A DNA stretch of 64,000 bases from Solen grandis (GCA_021229015.1 CM037783.1:24556052-24620051); one strand, 5' to 3'. Counted from the stretch's first letter, positions 24,816 to 37,045 are shown. Numbers and translations: made by a program. Notes: generated from the letters alone by a model not told the origin.

Positions 24816-24970
24816 AAAAAATACTTCAGGCCTCATGTCCCCTAAAATCAAAACTGCATGCAAGTATGATTTCCATGCTCAAATTTAGGTTCAATAGGGT
24901 TTGAATTTCCGAGCCTGAGATCATACTTAAATATTATTTGAGAACTTGCGGCCTGGAACTCCGACTTATG

Positions 24971-25212
24971 TTAACCCTTTCCCTCATAGAGGACACCATG
25001 AAAAGACCTATGCAAACAGCATAAAACCAGATCAGCCTGCGAGTAACTCGCAGGCTGATCAGGTTTTATGCTGTTTGCTGCTCCTCAGTGGTCTGGAAAT
25101 GAGGATTTTGTAATTAAATTTGGTAAGGTTTAACTGTGGTTTTCTGCAGATCAAGCTTTATGTGATACCTATTGAGTGCATCAAAATGAGTCTATATGAG
25201 GGAAAGGGTTAA
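24971..25212 (+). mobile_element. Family A TTAA MITE, copy 4
   Basis: Complete, 242 bp. The central palindrome (25012-25078) is almost perfect: 33-nt arms with a single mismatched position and a 1-nt centre. Both arms carry the compensating GCAAAC/GTTTGC change, so pairing is preserved. Confidence 0.93.
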
Positions 25213-27510
25213 GAGATGAACCACAGTAAAAGTATCATGATAATAACAATGTGGAAATTTTCTTCATTTTCATGAAAAAATATAACTGTTCAGATGCTAT
25301 CACTAAATGTATCAAGGTTCATTCATCACATAATTATCTTAGTAAACAGGTTCTGTTATCATTCATCATACAATAAGGACTGATTTTATTTAATGCTTTT
25401 CGATGGATTACCTAGGAATAACAGTGGATTATATCCTGACTGTTTTGAACATTGAAACTATCAGGAAAACAGTGAAATCAGGAACTTGAACCTGACCCTA
25501 CCTTATAAACTGATCGGAACGTCAATTTTGCTGGGTTTTACGCAAGAAATTACGTTATAAATTACGTCACGCAAGTGAGGTAATCCCACCAATTTTGACG
25601 TCTTTTGTGAATAACACAGCTAATTTCTGGCCTTTAAAGCATTAAATAGAAAGAAAAATTGTTTGTTTTGGTGAAAGATCAATGTATAATTTCATTCGTG
25701 AACATAAAAAGATGCATTTTCACTCATGGCTTCGCAACTCATGAAAATATCACTTTTTATATTCACTCAGAGAAATTATTAATAGATCTTACACCAAAAC
25801 AAACAATTATCCTTTTAAGTAAATTAAAAATATGTTTGACACTTGCTAATAATTGCATGCCTTACTTTTTTTAACGCATGTCAACTCAATATTCAATTAA
25901 GCTGAGATACTGTATATTTGAATGAGACAAGTTAAAACAAATACTGAGTTTGAAGTATCTGTCTGTTCTATAAAATGTCAAAATTAGATTTAACAAAGAA
26001 AACCCAATTCTGATGGCTAAGCAAACTCAAATCCATTACATGTCCATTCCCTATTGCATGTTCTGGCTATCAATTTATTGGTTAAAACCATGAGGCTTCC
26101 ACCCTTAAAATACAAAAAATGTGGCTACATTTTATCAACTGTATCATCAGCAAAGACTGGAGCTATGTTTGAAGACCACGTGACCCAGTATTGAACATGT
26201 GCGGATGGCCTTGGGCCCAGGGCTGGTGCCAGGCTGTACTATCTGAGACCTGCAGGAAGCACTTTAAGACCAGGCTCCCAGCTGGAGTTACAGTTGTCTT
26301 GTCCTCATTTCAAAACATGCTTTCCATGTTATATTTTCCAATAGTACATTCTCTAATTGGATGAGGGTTGTAGCCTTGCAGCACCCCCTTGTGTTCATTA
26401 ACTAGATCAGTCTCCTGGCATGGCAACAGTGTCCAAATGGTGGTTTCACATGGAATGTTTGCAGACTGACAATTTTATGGCTCAGAGAGAAGCTGATTGC
26501 CCTACTGATCCTAATTCATTCTGGAAGAATTCTGTAAACACCTCCCTGTCAATGCAAGACATGACAGGAATGTTCTGCCTGCTAACAACTGATTGTTTGC
26601 TAAAGCTGATTGCTTGTCACTGGACATTCTACAGAACAATGACACTGGCCAAGAAACACTGCAAACTAATTGACAGCTCTCCACCCTCCACCCTCTCTTC
26701 TGCTTAAGCCACAGTAAGGAATAACATCTTACAGAAAACCATTTGCTTAATTTCTTTGTCTACTTTAAAGACATCAACTTAATAGACTAGCTAGACTAGG
26801 ATCACTAAAAGTGAAATTAATTCAAATTAAAATAAACCTACATATGGTTACTTCAACCCACTTCCTCAATTCTCCATCTCTCTTCTATTATTGCTGTGTG
26901 TATGTCTCTCTCTCTTCTATTCTTTTTATCAAGCTTCTTAATTCTCTCTATTATTTTTCTTCATCTCTTATTTATTCAACTCCATCCCTCATTCATTCAT
27001 CACACACTGGAGCCTCAAGTATTGAACAGCTGGGCAGATCCCAAAATAAGCTCATTATGAAGCCCAATATGCAAACTAAATACACTCATTTGCATTCCCT
27101 TTTTATCCTGTCTGGCTCCACCCTGTGTCCACCTGCCCTGGAGATAGTCTGTAAAATCCAATACAGACAAAATCCTATACAAACAAAATGGGTGAACTGC
27201 TACAATTCAGTTTGGAATTTAGCAAAGACTTCTTCCTTGTCTATTCATATCCACAACTGAAATATATCTTGACGGCTAAATTGATTATATTTGTGGTACT
27301 AATTAAGATCAGCATAATTTCAACACTCCACACCAAATGGAAATTTACTGAACTTAAAGAGCCTTTTATTTCTAAATAGACTATTTTGCTGAATAAATAA
27401 TAGATTTTTTCTCATTTATGGTAATAAAGATATTTATCTAAAATAGATGAAATATTTGGCACAGAGATCACTCCACAAAGTGGTTCACATTATTGTCATA
27501 TTAGACAAAT
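25213..27510. other. Non-coding stretch, partly less AT-rich
   Basis: No gene recognised. The segment from about 26150 to 26710 is more balanced in base composition than its surroundings and free of the window's repeat families, so it could hold an unrecognised exon or regulatory element. A 95-codon frame there (26420-26707) has no domain. A CRE-like TTACGTCAC lies near 25560. Confidence 0.4.
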
Positions 27511-27751
27511 TTAACCCTTTCCATTTAAATTTAACCATGAAAAGACCTATGCGAACAGCATAAAACCAGATCAGCCTGCGAGTAACTCGCAGGCTGATCA
27601 GGTTTTATGCTGTTCGCTGCTCCTCAGTGGTCTGGTAATGAGGATTTTACAATTAAAATTGGTAAGGTTTAACTGTGGTTTTCTACAGATCAGGCTTTAT
27701 GCGGTACCTACTGAGTGCGTCAAAATGAGTCTATATGAGGGAAAGGGTTAA
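27511..27751 (+). mobile_element. Family A TTAA MITE, copy 5
   Basis: TTAA at both ends and intact palindrome. The left terminus is altered after CCCTTTCC (ATTTAAATTTAACC replaces the usual CTCATAGAGGAAACC), which damages the left inverted repeat. Confidence 0.9.
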
Positions 27752-28439
27752 AATATATGGCAAGTGGTTTCAATATACAGGTATTCACCAACAAATCCAA
27801 TTAAAAATAAAAACAAGAATATTTCTTGTCCATGAAATGTCAAACATAGGAAACGTGATTTATAATACTTGAGTTTCTGATAGCTTGTATGAATTACGAT
27901 AGTTTCCACAATAAAAGAATCTTCTAAAGTGAAGGTAAAGATTAATTGTTTATTGAGCAGCTACAAGAAACCTGAGAAACTAAAATTCATGATAATAAAG
28001 AATGAAAATGCCTAAGATACTACATACCTATGGCATGACTCTATAATGTGTGTGTAACTTTATAACGGTAGGTTGTAAAAGTGAGTGGACAACTTGTTTA
28101 ATGTCACATTAATTACATCAGTCACACACCTGCACCTCACGCAAATACCTGCCTAATCGGAACTTGTCACATGACTTTTGATGTTGAAACTTTGATTGAC
28201 AGCTGTCATGTCATTACTTCAAAACATGAGTTTAATTATTTTTTTCCTTCAAAATATCAAATTTGATTTTTTCTTATATTGCTTCACAGATAAAAATGAA
28301 AACACATGTATTGACAGTGACATTGAAGTGAAAATATTACTCAGTAAAGGATGGAATCGAACTTGAGACCTATGGCATGGAAGTAAAGTGATCTTAGTAA
28401 TTGCCTTGCTGCAAACTAGCACCATGTTTTGTTAGTATA

Positions 28440-28757
28440 CGCACCATATAATATATGGTGTCTCAACCAGTTTTGGGTAGCAAATTAGTAAGTTCAGTAA
28501 GTGAAGTGAGCACATGCGTGAAGAGTGAATGTGGTTAGACAAATGACGGTAAATAAAAAACAGAAAATCTAAATAAGATTTTATCATTCTAAATATATTT
28601 TCAATACCATTCGTAATGCTAATGTCTATGATGGAGGAACCAGCCCCATACTTCTTACAGTTGTATTGACTGACCATGATGCATCTATAGATGGGTATTG
28701 ACAGACGTAATACAGACATATAGTTAAAAGTCATTGACCATCTGTGAACAAGCTGTT
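28440..28757 (+). repeat. Repeat family H, copy 4
   Basis: The most continuous copy in the window: TTTTGGGTAGCAAATTAGTA start, TGAATGTGG block, TCTAAATAAGATTTTATC, CATCTATAGATGGGTATTG and a GACCATCTGTGAACAAGCTG end. It directly abuts a family B element at TTAA 28758. Confidence 0.65.
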
Positions 28758-28810
28758 TTAACCCTTTACATCATGAATATTCATGTACAAATTAATGATT
28801 TGGATATTAA

Positions 28811-29058
28811 TTAACCCTTTCCCTCATATAGACTCATTTTGATGCACTCAGTGAGGTACCACATAAAGCCTGATCTGCAGAAAACCACAGTTAAACCTTA
28901 CCAAATTTAATTATAAAGTCCTCATTTTCAGACCACTGTGGAGCAGCGAACAGCATAAAACCTGATCACAGCCTGAGAGTTACTCGCAGGCTGATCTGGT
29001 TTTATGCTGTTCGCATAGGTCTTTTCATCATGGTGTCCTCTATGAGGGAAAGGGTTAA
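28811..29058 (-). mobile_element. Family A TTAA MITE, copy 6 (reverse, nested)
   Basis: Reverse orientation: TATAGACTCATTTTGATGCA end at left, GTCCTCTATGAGGGAAAGGG end at right. The palindrome's left arm is damaged (GATCACAGCCTGAGAGT), so the hairpin is weaker than in other copies. Confidence 0.9.
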
Positions 29059-29257
29059 CTGAACTTTCAAAATGCATAATTATGTGACACAGCAGATATT
29101 TCTTTGCAGCAGCGAACAGCATAAAACCTGATCACTCGCAGGCTGATCTGGTTTTATGCTGTTCGCATAGGTCTTTTCATGGTGTCCTCTATGAGGGAAA
29201 GGGTTAACTGAACTTTCAAAATGCATAATTATGTGACACAGCAGATATTTCTTTGCA
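28943..29257. repeat. Tandem duplication of half MITE and flank
   Basis: A unit starting GCAGCGAACAGCATAAAACC and running through the A right end into CTGAACTTTCAAAATGCATA...TTTCTTTGCA appears twice, at 28943-29108 and 29109-29257. The second unit is about 17 bp shorter because the hairpin centre is missing. Deletion at the palindrome fits cruciform-linked replication slippage. Confidence 0.85.
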
Positions 29258-29367
29258 CTGCTTACTGTGCACTATCATGTGAGTAAACAAGAAGACCCAG
29301 ATCAGACAGCTCAACTGTTTGGCAAGGCATCAAAACAGGTACATGTCTAAATGGGGTAAAGGATTAA

Positions 29368-30194
29368 TTGCAGTCCATGCTGTCAAGGTCAGTTAAGTTC
29401 CAATACAAAATAAAATGTGCTTCTGTCCAACATAAAAACCTGTTTGTTATGATACCGGGACATGAAATATGCATTATTCCTGATTGTAAACATTCTATTA
29501 TTTCATGAGATACATTTTCACCCACATTAATCTTTTGATCTAATGAGAATTTAACGAGTGAGCATCGTATTTAATTACACAGCAAAGATTTGTTAATTGC
29601 TATCGTAAAATCCATAATGATATTTACATAAATTAGCCTACCTGTATCCTATTTCAAGCAATACAGTTGTTTGGGTTAGTCCTTTACACCTCAACTATGC
29701 AAACATATATATACAAAGTTTAAAATTCTTCCTGGATTGCTACAGCAAAGTTAATTTATCTGAAATACAATAACCTACAGGTAGGTGACAAATCCAATTT
29801 ACCCAGATATTGTGCAGGTATGAAGACTTGCTCCTGAACTTTGACATTTGATGAAATCCTTAACAAAATAAAAGAGTACCTATCATCTATCTGAATAATA
29901 GCAAGTCCACTTGTGCTTGTAATAGGTGCAAATAAGATCCCAAAGACTAGCAAGTCAATAGATGCCTGTTAAAAAGGTGAGAAGTAGGGCAGCTGGAATG
30001 TGGCATTTAGGTAACATATGTGACACCTTTGTTAAATATAAGTGTGCTACTGTTGTGAAGCACTGTTGAGGACCAGACATGTTTTGGTCAAGGGCCCATG
30101 GGGACACAAGGAAGGATTAGTGGCTTTTGAAGCTAGAAATGGTCAATTGTTTGAGAACAGTGACCATGATTAGCACCCACTTGACAACAATGCT
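29368..30194. other. Non-coding stretch
   Basis: Nothing recognised beyond AT-rich sequence. Confidence 0.45.
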
Positions 30195-30436
30195 TTAACC
30201 CTTTCCCTCATAGAGGACACCATGAAAAGACCTATGCAAACAGCATAAAACCAGATCAGCCTGCGAGTAACTCGCAGGCTGATCAGGTTTTATGCTGTTC
30301 ACTGCTCCTCAGTGGTCTGGAAATGAGGATTCTACAATTACATTTGGTAAGGTTTGAGTTTGGCTTTCTGCAGATCAGGCTTTATGTGGTACCTATTGAG
30401 TGCGTCAAAATGAGTCTATATGAGGGAAAGGGTTAA
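30195..30436 (+). mobile_element. Family A TTAA MITE, copy 7
   Basis: Complete, 242 bp, TTAA on both sides, palindrome intact apart from a change at its outermost right base pairs (GTTCAC). Confidence 0.92.
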
Positions 30437-31736
30437 GTTACTGGTCAGCAGAATGAGCAAGCCCAGGAGACTCTGTAAGGATCAAGCAGTCTGGTCTTGG
30501 TTCTGCTATTTGCCTTATGCACAAAATTTTTCAATATGTTATATTGGGTATAAACTCAAATGAATCACATTCATACAAAGTCAAGGGAGATGGGCCCCAG
30601 CAATTTGGTTACTATATTTTCATTTTTCATGGATATACTGAACAATATCTGAAATGTAAATATTGTTAGGAATTCTGTGTTGAAATAACCTCTGAGATTA
30701 TTAAATAATTGTTCATAACCAAGATTTCAGTTGAGGGATGCTAAATGACCCATGTCTAACTGTCAACATTATTAAGATATCTGTGCCAAAAATCTTTGCA
30801 TAATCATATGACTGAACTTATGACAGAACGTATCACCTATACCTCCCTCCAGGCAGTGTCATTTATCCATTTATCTGCTTTATCTAGGCTAATGGAATTA
30901 TGCTTGCACTTAATACACCCAAATTTTGCTTAGTAAAGAAAACCACAAGAGAGCAAGATAAATAAAAACACCAAACAATGGTGCACCAAATTTATAGTAT
31001 AAACAGTGAAGAAAAAACACAATAAAATGCATAACATCTAGAAATGAACAGAAAAAATATAGGTATGTATTACATGTATGTAACATTAGTAAACCAATTG
31101 TATCCATACACCATCTGTCAATCTATAAAGATAAATTACCATATTTATTATCCATTCATTAATCCATCAATGAAATGCACATGTTACTTATCCTCTGTAT
31201 TAATTACTAAACAGCACACTAAGCCAGAAGGCCATATCCCACACCTGCTCATCTGTGAGTCAATCAGTCATACCAGGTCAATCCCAACAAAAACAGTGCA
31301 ACACCAGCAATGGTCGTGAGGTCAGATAATTGATTGTGCAAGTTGTCGTGACAACTAGATGGCCCTGCACAGCCATTACAGAGGAGATGGACATAGTATC
31401 CCATGACCTCGTCCCCGCCTGTCAATCAACTCCAGGTGACATGCACTGCATTCAATTAAGTACACTGCTAGGTCTTTATGAACATTTGCCCTCAGATCAT
31501 AATATTTTTGTTACTAAAAAATCCCTTGAATATAATAGCATGAAAACACATGAATGTAAATTGTCAAGTATCAACAGACTTAATGGTGCAGGCCAGACTT
31601 TCTCTCTTATTATCCTCATAAAACACTGTTTTAGCAATAATAATAGTAACACAGTCTAAATATATAATTATGTTTGTGCATGTGCCTTGTAAGAAACCAG
31701 AATCCCTTTTTGAACCACCAATTAAAATATTAAGTA
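30437..31736. other. Non-coding stretch
   Basis: Frames of 65-109 codons occur on both strands (30910-31659) and overlap each other. None has a domain, and a peptide such as the CNSYLYFFCSFL-type run looks random. No gene is called. Confidence 0.4.
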
Positions 31737-32283
31737 ACAAGAGGGCCATGATGGCCCTGGATCGCTCACCTGGTATCATTAGGCTATGTAAAATCAAGTG
31801 ACCCCTGGGGCTGAGCCAATTTTCTGAGAAGAAGATTTTTCAAGTTTTTCCTATATTAGCCTATGTTAAATCAAGTGACCCCTGGGGCGGGGCCAATTTT
31901 GACCCCAGGGTCATGATTTGAACAAACTTGGTTGAGAGTCATAAGATCATGCTACATACCAAAAATCAAAAGGCTAGGCCTTGTGGTTTTGGAGAAGAAG
32001 ATTTTTAGTTTATGTAGAAATGTATGAGACCGTCATATTTGTAAATCTGTAGAGAGTCATAAGTCTGCTCATACCAAATAAGCTAGCCTTGTGTTTGGAG
32101 AAGATTTTAATTCTTTCAATCTATTTTAGTCTGTACCTATTGCAATGGACCAGAACCATTTATACAACTTTCGTAGAGCTTCATCCAAGGAACATTCCTG
32201 CAAAATATTTTTCAAATTGGCCAAGCCGTTTAGGAGAGATGTTGTTTGAAGCAATTGTTGACGCCGGACGGACGCACGCACGG
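31737..32283 (+). repeat. Repeat family E (GAGGGCCATGATGGCCCT type), cut by gap
   Basis: Opens with AACAAGAGGGCCATGATGGC and TGGATCGCTCACCTGGTATC, then AAATCAAGTGACCCCTGGGG twice, TTGAACAAACTTGGTTGAGA, and ends GACGCCGGACGGACGCACGC where the assembly gap begins. From general knowledge this opening is common in bivalve genomes; it lacks coding capacity. The right end is hidden by the gap. Confidence 0.75.
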
Positions 32284-32383
32284 NNNNNNNNNNNNNNNNN
32301 NNNNNNNNNNNNNNNNNNNNNNNNNNNNNNNNNNNNNNNNNNNNNNNNNNNNNNNNNNNNNNNNNNNNNNNNNNNNNNNNNNN
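32284..32383. other. Assembly gap (100 N)
   Basis: Exactly 100 N, the conventional placeholder for a gap of unknown size. Frames reported across it are meaningless. Confidence 0.99.
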
Positions 32384-32419
32384 ACATTTAGGATTTCCCT
32401 TTTATAAGACATGAGTCAA

Positions 32420-32555
32420 AGGGTCATTGGTAAAGCAATAGTATCGCAATGCATTGCAATATTAATCCTGCAATAGTTGAACTATTGCAATAGCAACATA
32501 CTGACTATCGATAGTATCGCAATAGTCATTTTGGGGGTCAATGGTCAGCCCTAAT
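32420..32555. mobile_element. Possible hAT-type element end
   Basis: Repeated TATCGCAATAG/GCAATAT motifs leading to ...GGTCAGCCCTAATAG, which resembles a hAT right end (CAGCCCTA being the reverse of TAGGGCTG). The other end is not visible. Confidence 0.3.
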
Positions 32556-32742
32556 AGAAATGTCTTAGGACCTTAAACCATGCTGTTCACGTGCACCTAA
32601 TGCTGTACATAAGTATACATAAATATCGTGGTTTATGACACTGAGACAGTTTCATAGCTGACTGTAAGCGTACGGTTGAATACGGTTTGTCATACTGAAC
32701 GCACGCCTGGTGGAGGAAGACCCCGGATGCTCATAGGTCACG

Positions 32743-33195
32743 CACAGGGACTTGCTCCCATACACACACACACACCACACACACACACACACACACTGTA
32801 CATACACTATCAACAAGGGTGGACATCTTTTCAGGGGTCGACTCGCTTCAACTCCGTTTTTTCAAATCATTCAAATAAATCTATGAAGTTAACATACGGA
32901 ATCACTCAAATATATATTTCTCTATCGAAATATACAAAATTGTCGTGAAAATAATCCTCATTTGTATGTTTATTTGTTTGAAATATATGCGAATCCGAGA
33001 AAAGGACAACAACCTGGACCAGCAGCGCAGTACATTTCGGGATGATTCGGATTTTTACGCTGCGAAATTGGTCAGCGATATTGCGATTATTTTCCCGCAA
33101 TCTGTCAAACCGTTAAATTTAAATTATTAAAGCGCTGACTATTCGGGCGTTGAAAGAAAAAAAAAAACCCAGGCAGTATGGAGAAATCAGCTGTT
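32743..33195 (+). repeat. Long inverted duplication, left arm
   Basis: 453 bp starting CACAGGGACTTGCTCCCA, through a (CA)n tract, to AGAAATCAGCTGTT. Present again in reverse at 34244-34695 with near identity outside the (CA)n tract and a few bases such as the A-run. Each arm contains the same 61-codon frame (32945-33130), too short and domain-free to call a gene. Confidence 0.92.
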
Positions 33196-33326
33196 TCTTG
33201 GTAAATAAAAATTCACTTGTCTGTGAGTGTGTGTTTTTAAATTGAAATAAATATCACAGGGATTTGAAGTTCAGTAGTATTCCGTATATATAAGAAAAAA
33301 TATGTTTTGTATGTATGGAGTACTAA

Positions 33327-33362
<36 letters not shown>

Positions 33363-34039
33363 CAATCTCTCCCAACCATCCACAGACAAACACACACACA
33401 AAATAATAAGAACCAAAAATATTAAAAAATAAAACAAAAACAATATAAAACTATATGTTCCTCCTTTTTTTTCAATTTTTTCAAAATTTACATGTTGAGG
33501 TTGAGGTTTGAACTGACAACCCCCAGCTTCACTGGGATAGGTACCAGGGGACAAAATGGCATCTTAATTTAAAAGCTAGATATATAAGTTTTATATCATG
33601 TGAAAAAAGTGAAAATGATTTTGTGTGTGTGTGGGGGGGGGGGGGGGTTGGGAATGTAAACTTTCTTTTTCCTGTGCTAGCTTGTTGGGTTGTAAATTCC
33701 TAACATATTCTGAAATGGAGATTTTTTCAAGGATTTTTCACACTATGTGACAGAGGCCTATAAAAGGCTACTTCCCAATCCAAAACCATGCAGTTTTCCC
33801 AAATAATCAAACTTACACAAGCTTCTTCACTTCCCAATTGGGTCAAATGTTTCCCAATTTGGCAGTTTTAGCTGCGAGTTTTTCCCAAAATCAAAGGTCT
33901 TGGCCTCTTCCCAATTGCAGCAGAAAAAGCCATGTTTTTAAAGGATATTTATTTAAAAATCAATCAGTCTTAATGATCTTTTCTAATTACTAGGCAAACC
34001 AGCTTGTCACAATTTGAATGTTGCATTGAAACTGTGTGT
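33196..34039. other. Spacer of inverted duplication: poly-T and hAT-end remnant
   Basis: Contains a long T run (33329-33360), a TG/G-run tract (33620-33650) and, at about 33760-33945, repeated TTCCCAA motifs ending CAGCAGAAAAAGCC. This resembles the subterminal region and end of the hAT-like family seen at 59622. No gene. Confidence 0.5.
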
Positions 34040-34243
34040 GTGTTTTGGGTTTACCGTCGTTGTGACAGTATTTCAGTCATATAGCAATGTCCAGCTAATT
34101 ACAGGTGGAGGAAACCCCGAATGCACAGAGACACCCGGTTAAATCACCGACCTTCTGCAAGTCAGTTTGAAAACTTCCTCACATGAAAATCCGAATGACC
34201 CTGCCAGGATTCGAACCCACAGCGGTGAGGGGCTGATCGAGTG
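34040..34243 (-). mobile_element. tRNA-derived SINE family G, partial
   Basis: Reverse copy of the 52.9-kb SINE: GTTTACCGTCG tail, CAGCTAATTACAGGTGGAGG, then the B-box region (GGATTCGAACCC on plus) and GGTGAGGGGCTGA. It stops within the tRNA-like head exactly where the right arm of the inverted duplication begins. Confidence 0.75.
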
Positions 34244-34695
34244 AACAGCTGATTTCTCCATACTGCCTGGGGTTTTTTTTTTCTTTCAACGCCCGAATAG
34301 TCAGCCCTTTAATAATTTAAATTTAACGGTTTGACAGATTGCGGGAAAATAATCGCAATATCGCTGACCAATTTCGCAGCGTAAAAATCCGAATCATCCC
34401 GAAATGTACTGCGCTGCTGGTCCAGGTTGTTGTCCTTTTCTCGGATTCGCATATATTTCAAACAAATAAACATACAAATGAGGATTATTTTCACGACAAT
34501 TTTGTATATTTCGATAGAGAAATATATATTTGAGTGATTCCGTATGTTAACTTCATAGATTTATTTGAATGATTTGAAAAAACGGAGTTGAAGCGAGTCG
34601 ACCCCTGAAAAGATGTCCACCCTTGTTGATAGTGTATGTACAGTGTGTGTGTGTGTGTGTGTGTGGTGTGTGTGTGTGTGGGAGCAAGTCCCTGT
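34244..34695 (-). repeat. Long inverted duplication, right arm
   Basis: Reverse-complement copy of 32743-33195, beginning AACAGCTGATTTCTCC and ending GGGAGCAAGTCCCTGTG after a (GT)n tract. A SINE fragment lies immediately to the left. Confidence 0.92.
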
Positions 34696-35727
34696 GGGTC
34701 ACGTAGGCGCCATACACTTTATGCAATATATATTTCATATTTTCAACGAAATGCATGACAGTTAAATAGAACAAAATGTAAATGATAATGTCTATCGCCA
34801 TCAGATTTTTTTTTCAGAAATTTGGCAACACATGAATATGTGTAAAAAGGCCAATTTATTGATGTGGGTTGTTGTGATTGAGAAGGGGGGTATATTGACC
34901 AGACAGCGTGCCCAACACCTGTTTTGCAGTGCCTGTGGTAAGGGCGAAACATCGAAACAAAAAAAAAAAAAAAACAATATAAATACGCATAGCAGTCCAA
35001 ATTTTCCCATCGACTGTACCGATTTGTCGTGTTTCGCTTTGAACGACGCAAACCGAACAGTGAAAATGTGACAAACCAAAATGACATTATGGTTTGAAGT
35101 CTTTCCAAAACTACTGCAACAATTGTCTTATGCAAACAGATTTCTTAGTTCAATCGTAAAAACCTAAAACAGGTGACAAAATGACTTAGGTAAATAATTT
35201 TTGTTTATTCTAAATACGTTGTTAGTCACTCATCCAACTCACAGGTGTATTCCTACACGCAAATACAAGCCTTTTAATTTCTGTCTCTCTACGTTCGTCC
35301 AAAAGTAAATCATTTCTTTACTATCTAATAATAACACAACCGCGATTTCATAGGAGAGGGTCGTTTATTTAAAAAAAAATAGCATTGGCCAGCAAGAAAA
35401 CAAATACCAAAAGTAAATATAACAATCATTACCGTATCAACGAGGTCTTGGCTAAAATCAATATTAGTATAAAATGAGTCAAAAAAAAAAGAAGAAAAAA
35501 ATTAACCCTGGTCCTGGCAATGCCAATCTCATTAAAATCATATCCTAATATGCGCTCCTCTACTATCCAGTTACCATACTGAATCTGATTTCAATGAGAT
35601 TGTGGTAATGCTTACCACACAAAGAATGATCTTCAAATGCCATACACGGGTTTATTCTCGCCAAAACTGATCCCGTGCCACGCTGGTAACCCGCAAAAAG
35701 CGTGCCGAAAAGCAAGTATCCAAATTC
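34696..35727. other. Non-coding stretch
   Basis: Overlapping frames on both strands at 34743-35135 share the same bases around a poly-A tract (about 34960-34974) and do not look like protein. An imperfect inverted repeat (CCAATCTCATT / AATGAGATTGTGG) lies near 35530-35610. Confidence 0.4.
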
Positions 35728-35733
35728 AGTCAT

Positions 35734-35962
35734 TTGGGGATTTTGTCAATATGACACTGAGATTGTCAGGCCGTAGCCATGTGGTGTAACACACAACAAC
35801 CAGTCACATTATCCTGATACCAGCCAACCAGTCCTAAAACTACTCTTACAATCAGCACTATAAGAAAGGGAGGGGGGCTAGAACTAACATCGCGGCCTGG
35901 GATCGCACACACGACCTTCCGGTTATGGGGCCGAGGAGCTGACCACTGTCACTAGGACCGGC
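35734..35962 (-). mobile_element. SINE family F, copy 3
   Basis: Diverged copy: CAGTCACATTATCCTGATAC, CCAACCAGTCCTAAAACTAC and a tRNA-like head (GGGATCGCACACACGACC, then GGGCCGAGGAGCTGACCAC). Lower identity than the other copies. Confidence 0.65.
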
Positions 35963-36115
35963 TTGGTATTTAAAAAAGCAGCATGTTCTGGTGAAAAAGA
36001 AAAAATACTCAGTTTAATTCAAAATGCAGCACTAGACAGAAATATTCAGTCAGCATATTTTGTTTTATTTAATTATATATTTTCGTGACAGCACGCAAAA
36101 CAATGATTGATTAAT

Positions 36116-36335
36116 TGATTTTTTAGTTTACCGTCGCTGCGACAGTATTTCAGTCCAGCTAATTACAGGTGGAGGAAGACCCCGAATACGCGGAGATATC
36201 CGGGTAGAGCCACCGACCTACCGAAAGTTAGCTGGAAGGCTTGCTCACATGAAAATCCGGGACTCGAACCCACGCGGTGAGGGGCTGAGTGAGTGCTAAA
36301 GTCAGCGACTTTACCCTCTCGGCAACGGGGACACG
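36116..36335 (-). mobile_element. tRNA-derived SINE family G, reverse copy
   Basis: Tail-first: AGTTTACCGTCGCTGCGACA, CAGCTAATTACAGGTGGAGG, then B-box (GGACTCGAACCC on plus) and an A-box-like region ending GGCAACGGGGAC. A minus-strand 73-codon frame is the SINE itself. Confidence 0.75.
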
Positions 36336-36795
36336 CAATACAAGGCATCATTAATGTTGAAGTTGTACCGTTAATGTCCAGCAATTAATTTTCTATGTTG
36401 AACGTTTCCAGGATCCTCTGTTGCCTTTCGTGTCATCCTTGAGTACAGCCATCTCAAATTCTTTTTGTGGATCTTTGAATCACGTTATGTCTAAAACTTG
36501 ATTTCTCTCCATTTCAACAAAGCAAGCCAGTTTAACGGAATAATTGTAGCAATAATGACAATTACGTGGAATTCAATACTTTCGACTGTTTGTGGTACGT
36601 TGTAGTTTTGTAGGAAATCAAAATTTATTTTCAAAAGTACATTTGTATTTCAATCTACGTTAATGGTCAAAGCAAAGGGTTTTATCACGTTTTTTTTTAT
36701 ATCCCATATAAATATATAATACATGGGACATAAAAAAAAAACGTGAGAAACCACCTGTAAATGAGATGCAGTCACGGCGACAGTTAATTCCAAAG

Positions 36796-37045
36796 CAAGT
36801 AACTGGTGTTGCACGCAACACATGAGGTGCATAATTTTTCCGTTACCATAGCAACCAGAATTTTGCTCCGAGAAAAAAAAATGACATGCAGAATCTCCAT
36901 ATTGCAATCTATTCACATACAAAGTTTCATAATAATTATTTATCTTAAACGGTTTTTAAGTTATCGGGGGATCCAGATTTCCGGACGGACTGAGGGACAG
37001 ACAGACGGACGGCAAACGTATAGTCCCCACCGGTAGGGGGACTAA
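36796..37045 (+). repeat. Repeat family D, copy 1
   Basis: CAAGTAACTGGTGTTGC start, CCGTTACCATAGCAACCAGA, AGAATCTCCATATTGC, TCCAGATTTCCGGACGGAC, and a GACAGACGGACGGCAAAC run ending TAGTCCCCACCGGTAGGGGG ACTAA. Matches copies at 40.2 and 46.3 kb. About 250 bp. The right-end CCCC...GGGG pair could form a short hairpin. Confidence 0.8.

Larger units (their letters stand above)
28758..29367 (+). mobile_element. Family B TTAA MITE with nested A and local duplication
   Basis: Left end TTAACCCTTTACATCATGAA, right end ATGGGGTAAAGGATTAA. Core block GAAGACCCAGATCAGACAGC is present. A reverse family A copy (28811-29058) lies inside, and part of that copy plus flanking B sequence is duplicated in tandem. 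Confidence 0.75.

Noticed and set aside
33237..33554. 105-codon minus-strand frame with a poly-Lys run
   Set aside because: The Lys run is a poly-T tract and the rest has no recognisable domain.
32945..34494. Identical 61-codon and 64-codon frames in both arms of the inverted duplication
   Set aside because: Duplicated because the arms are duplicated; no domain, and both strands are open over the same bases.
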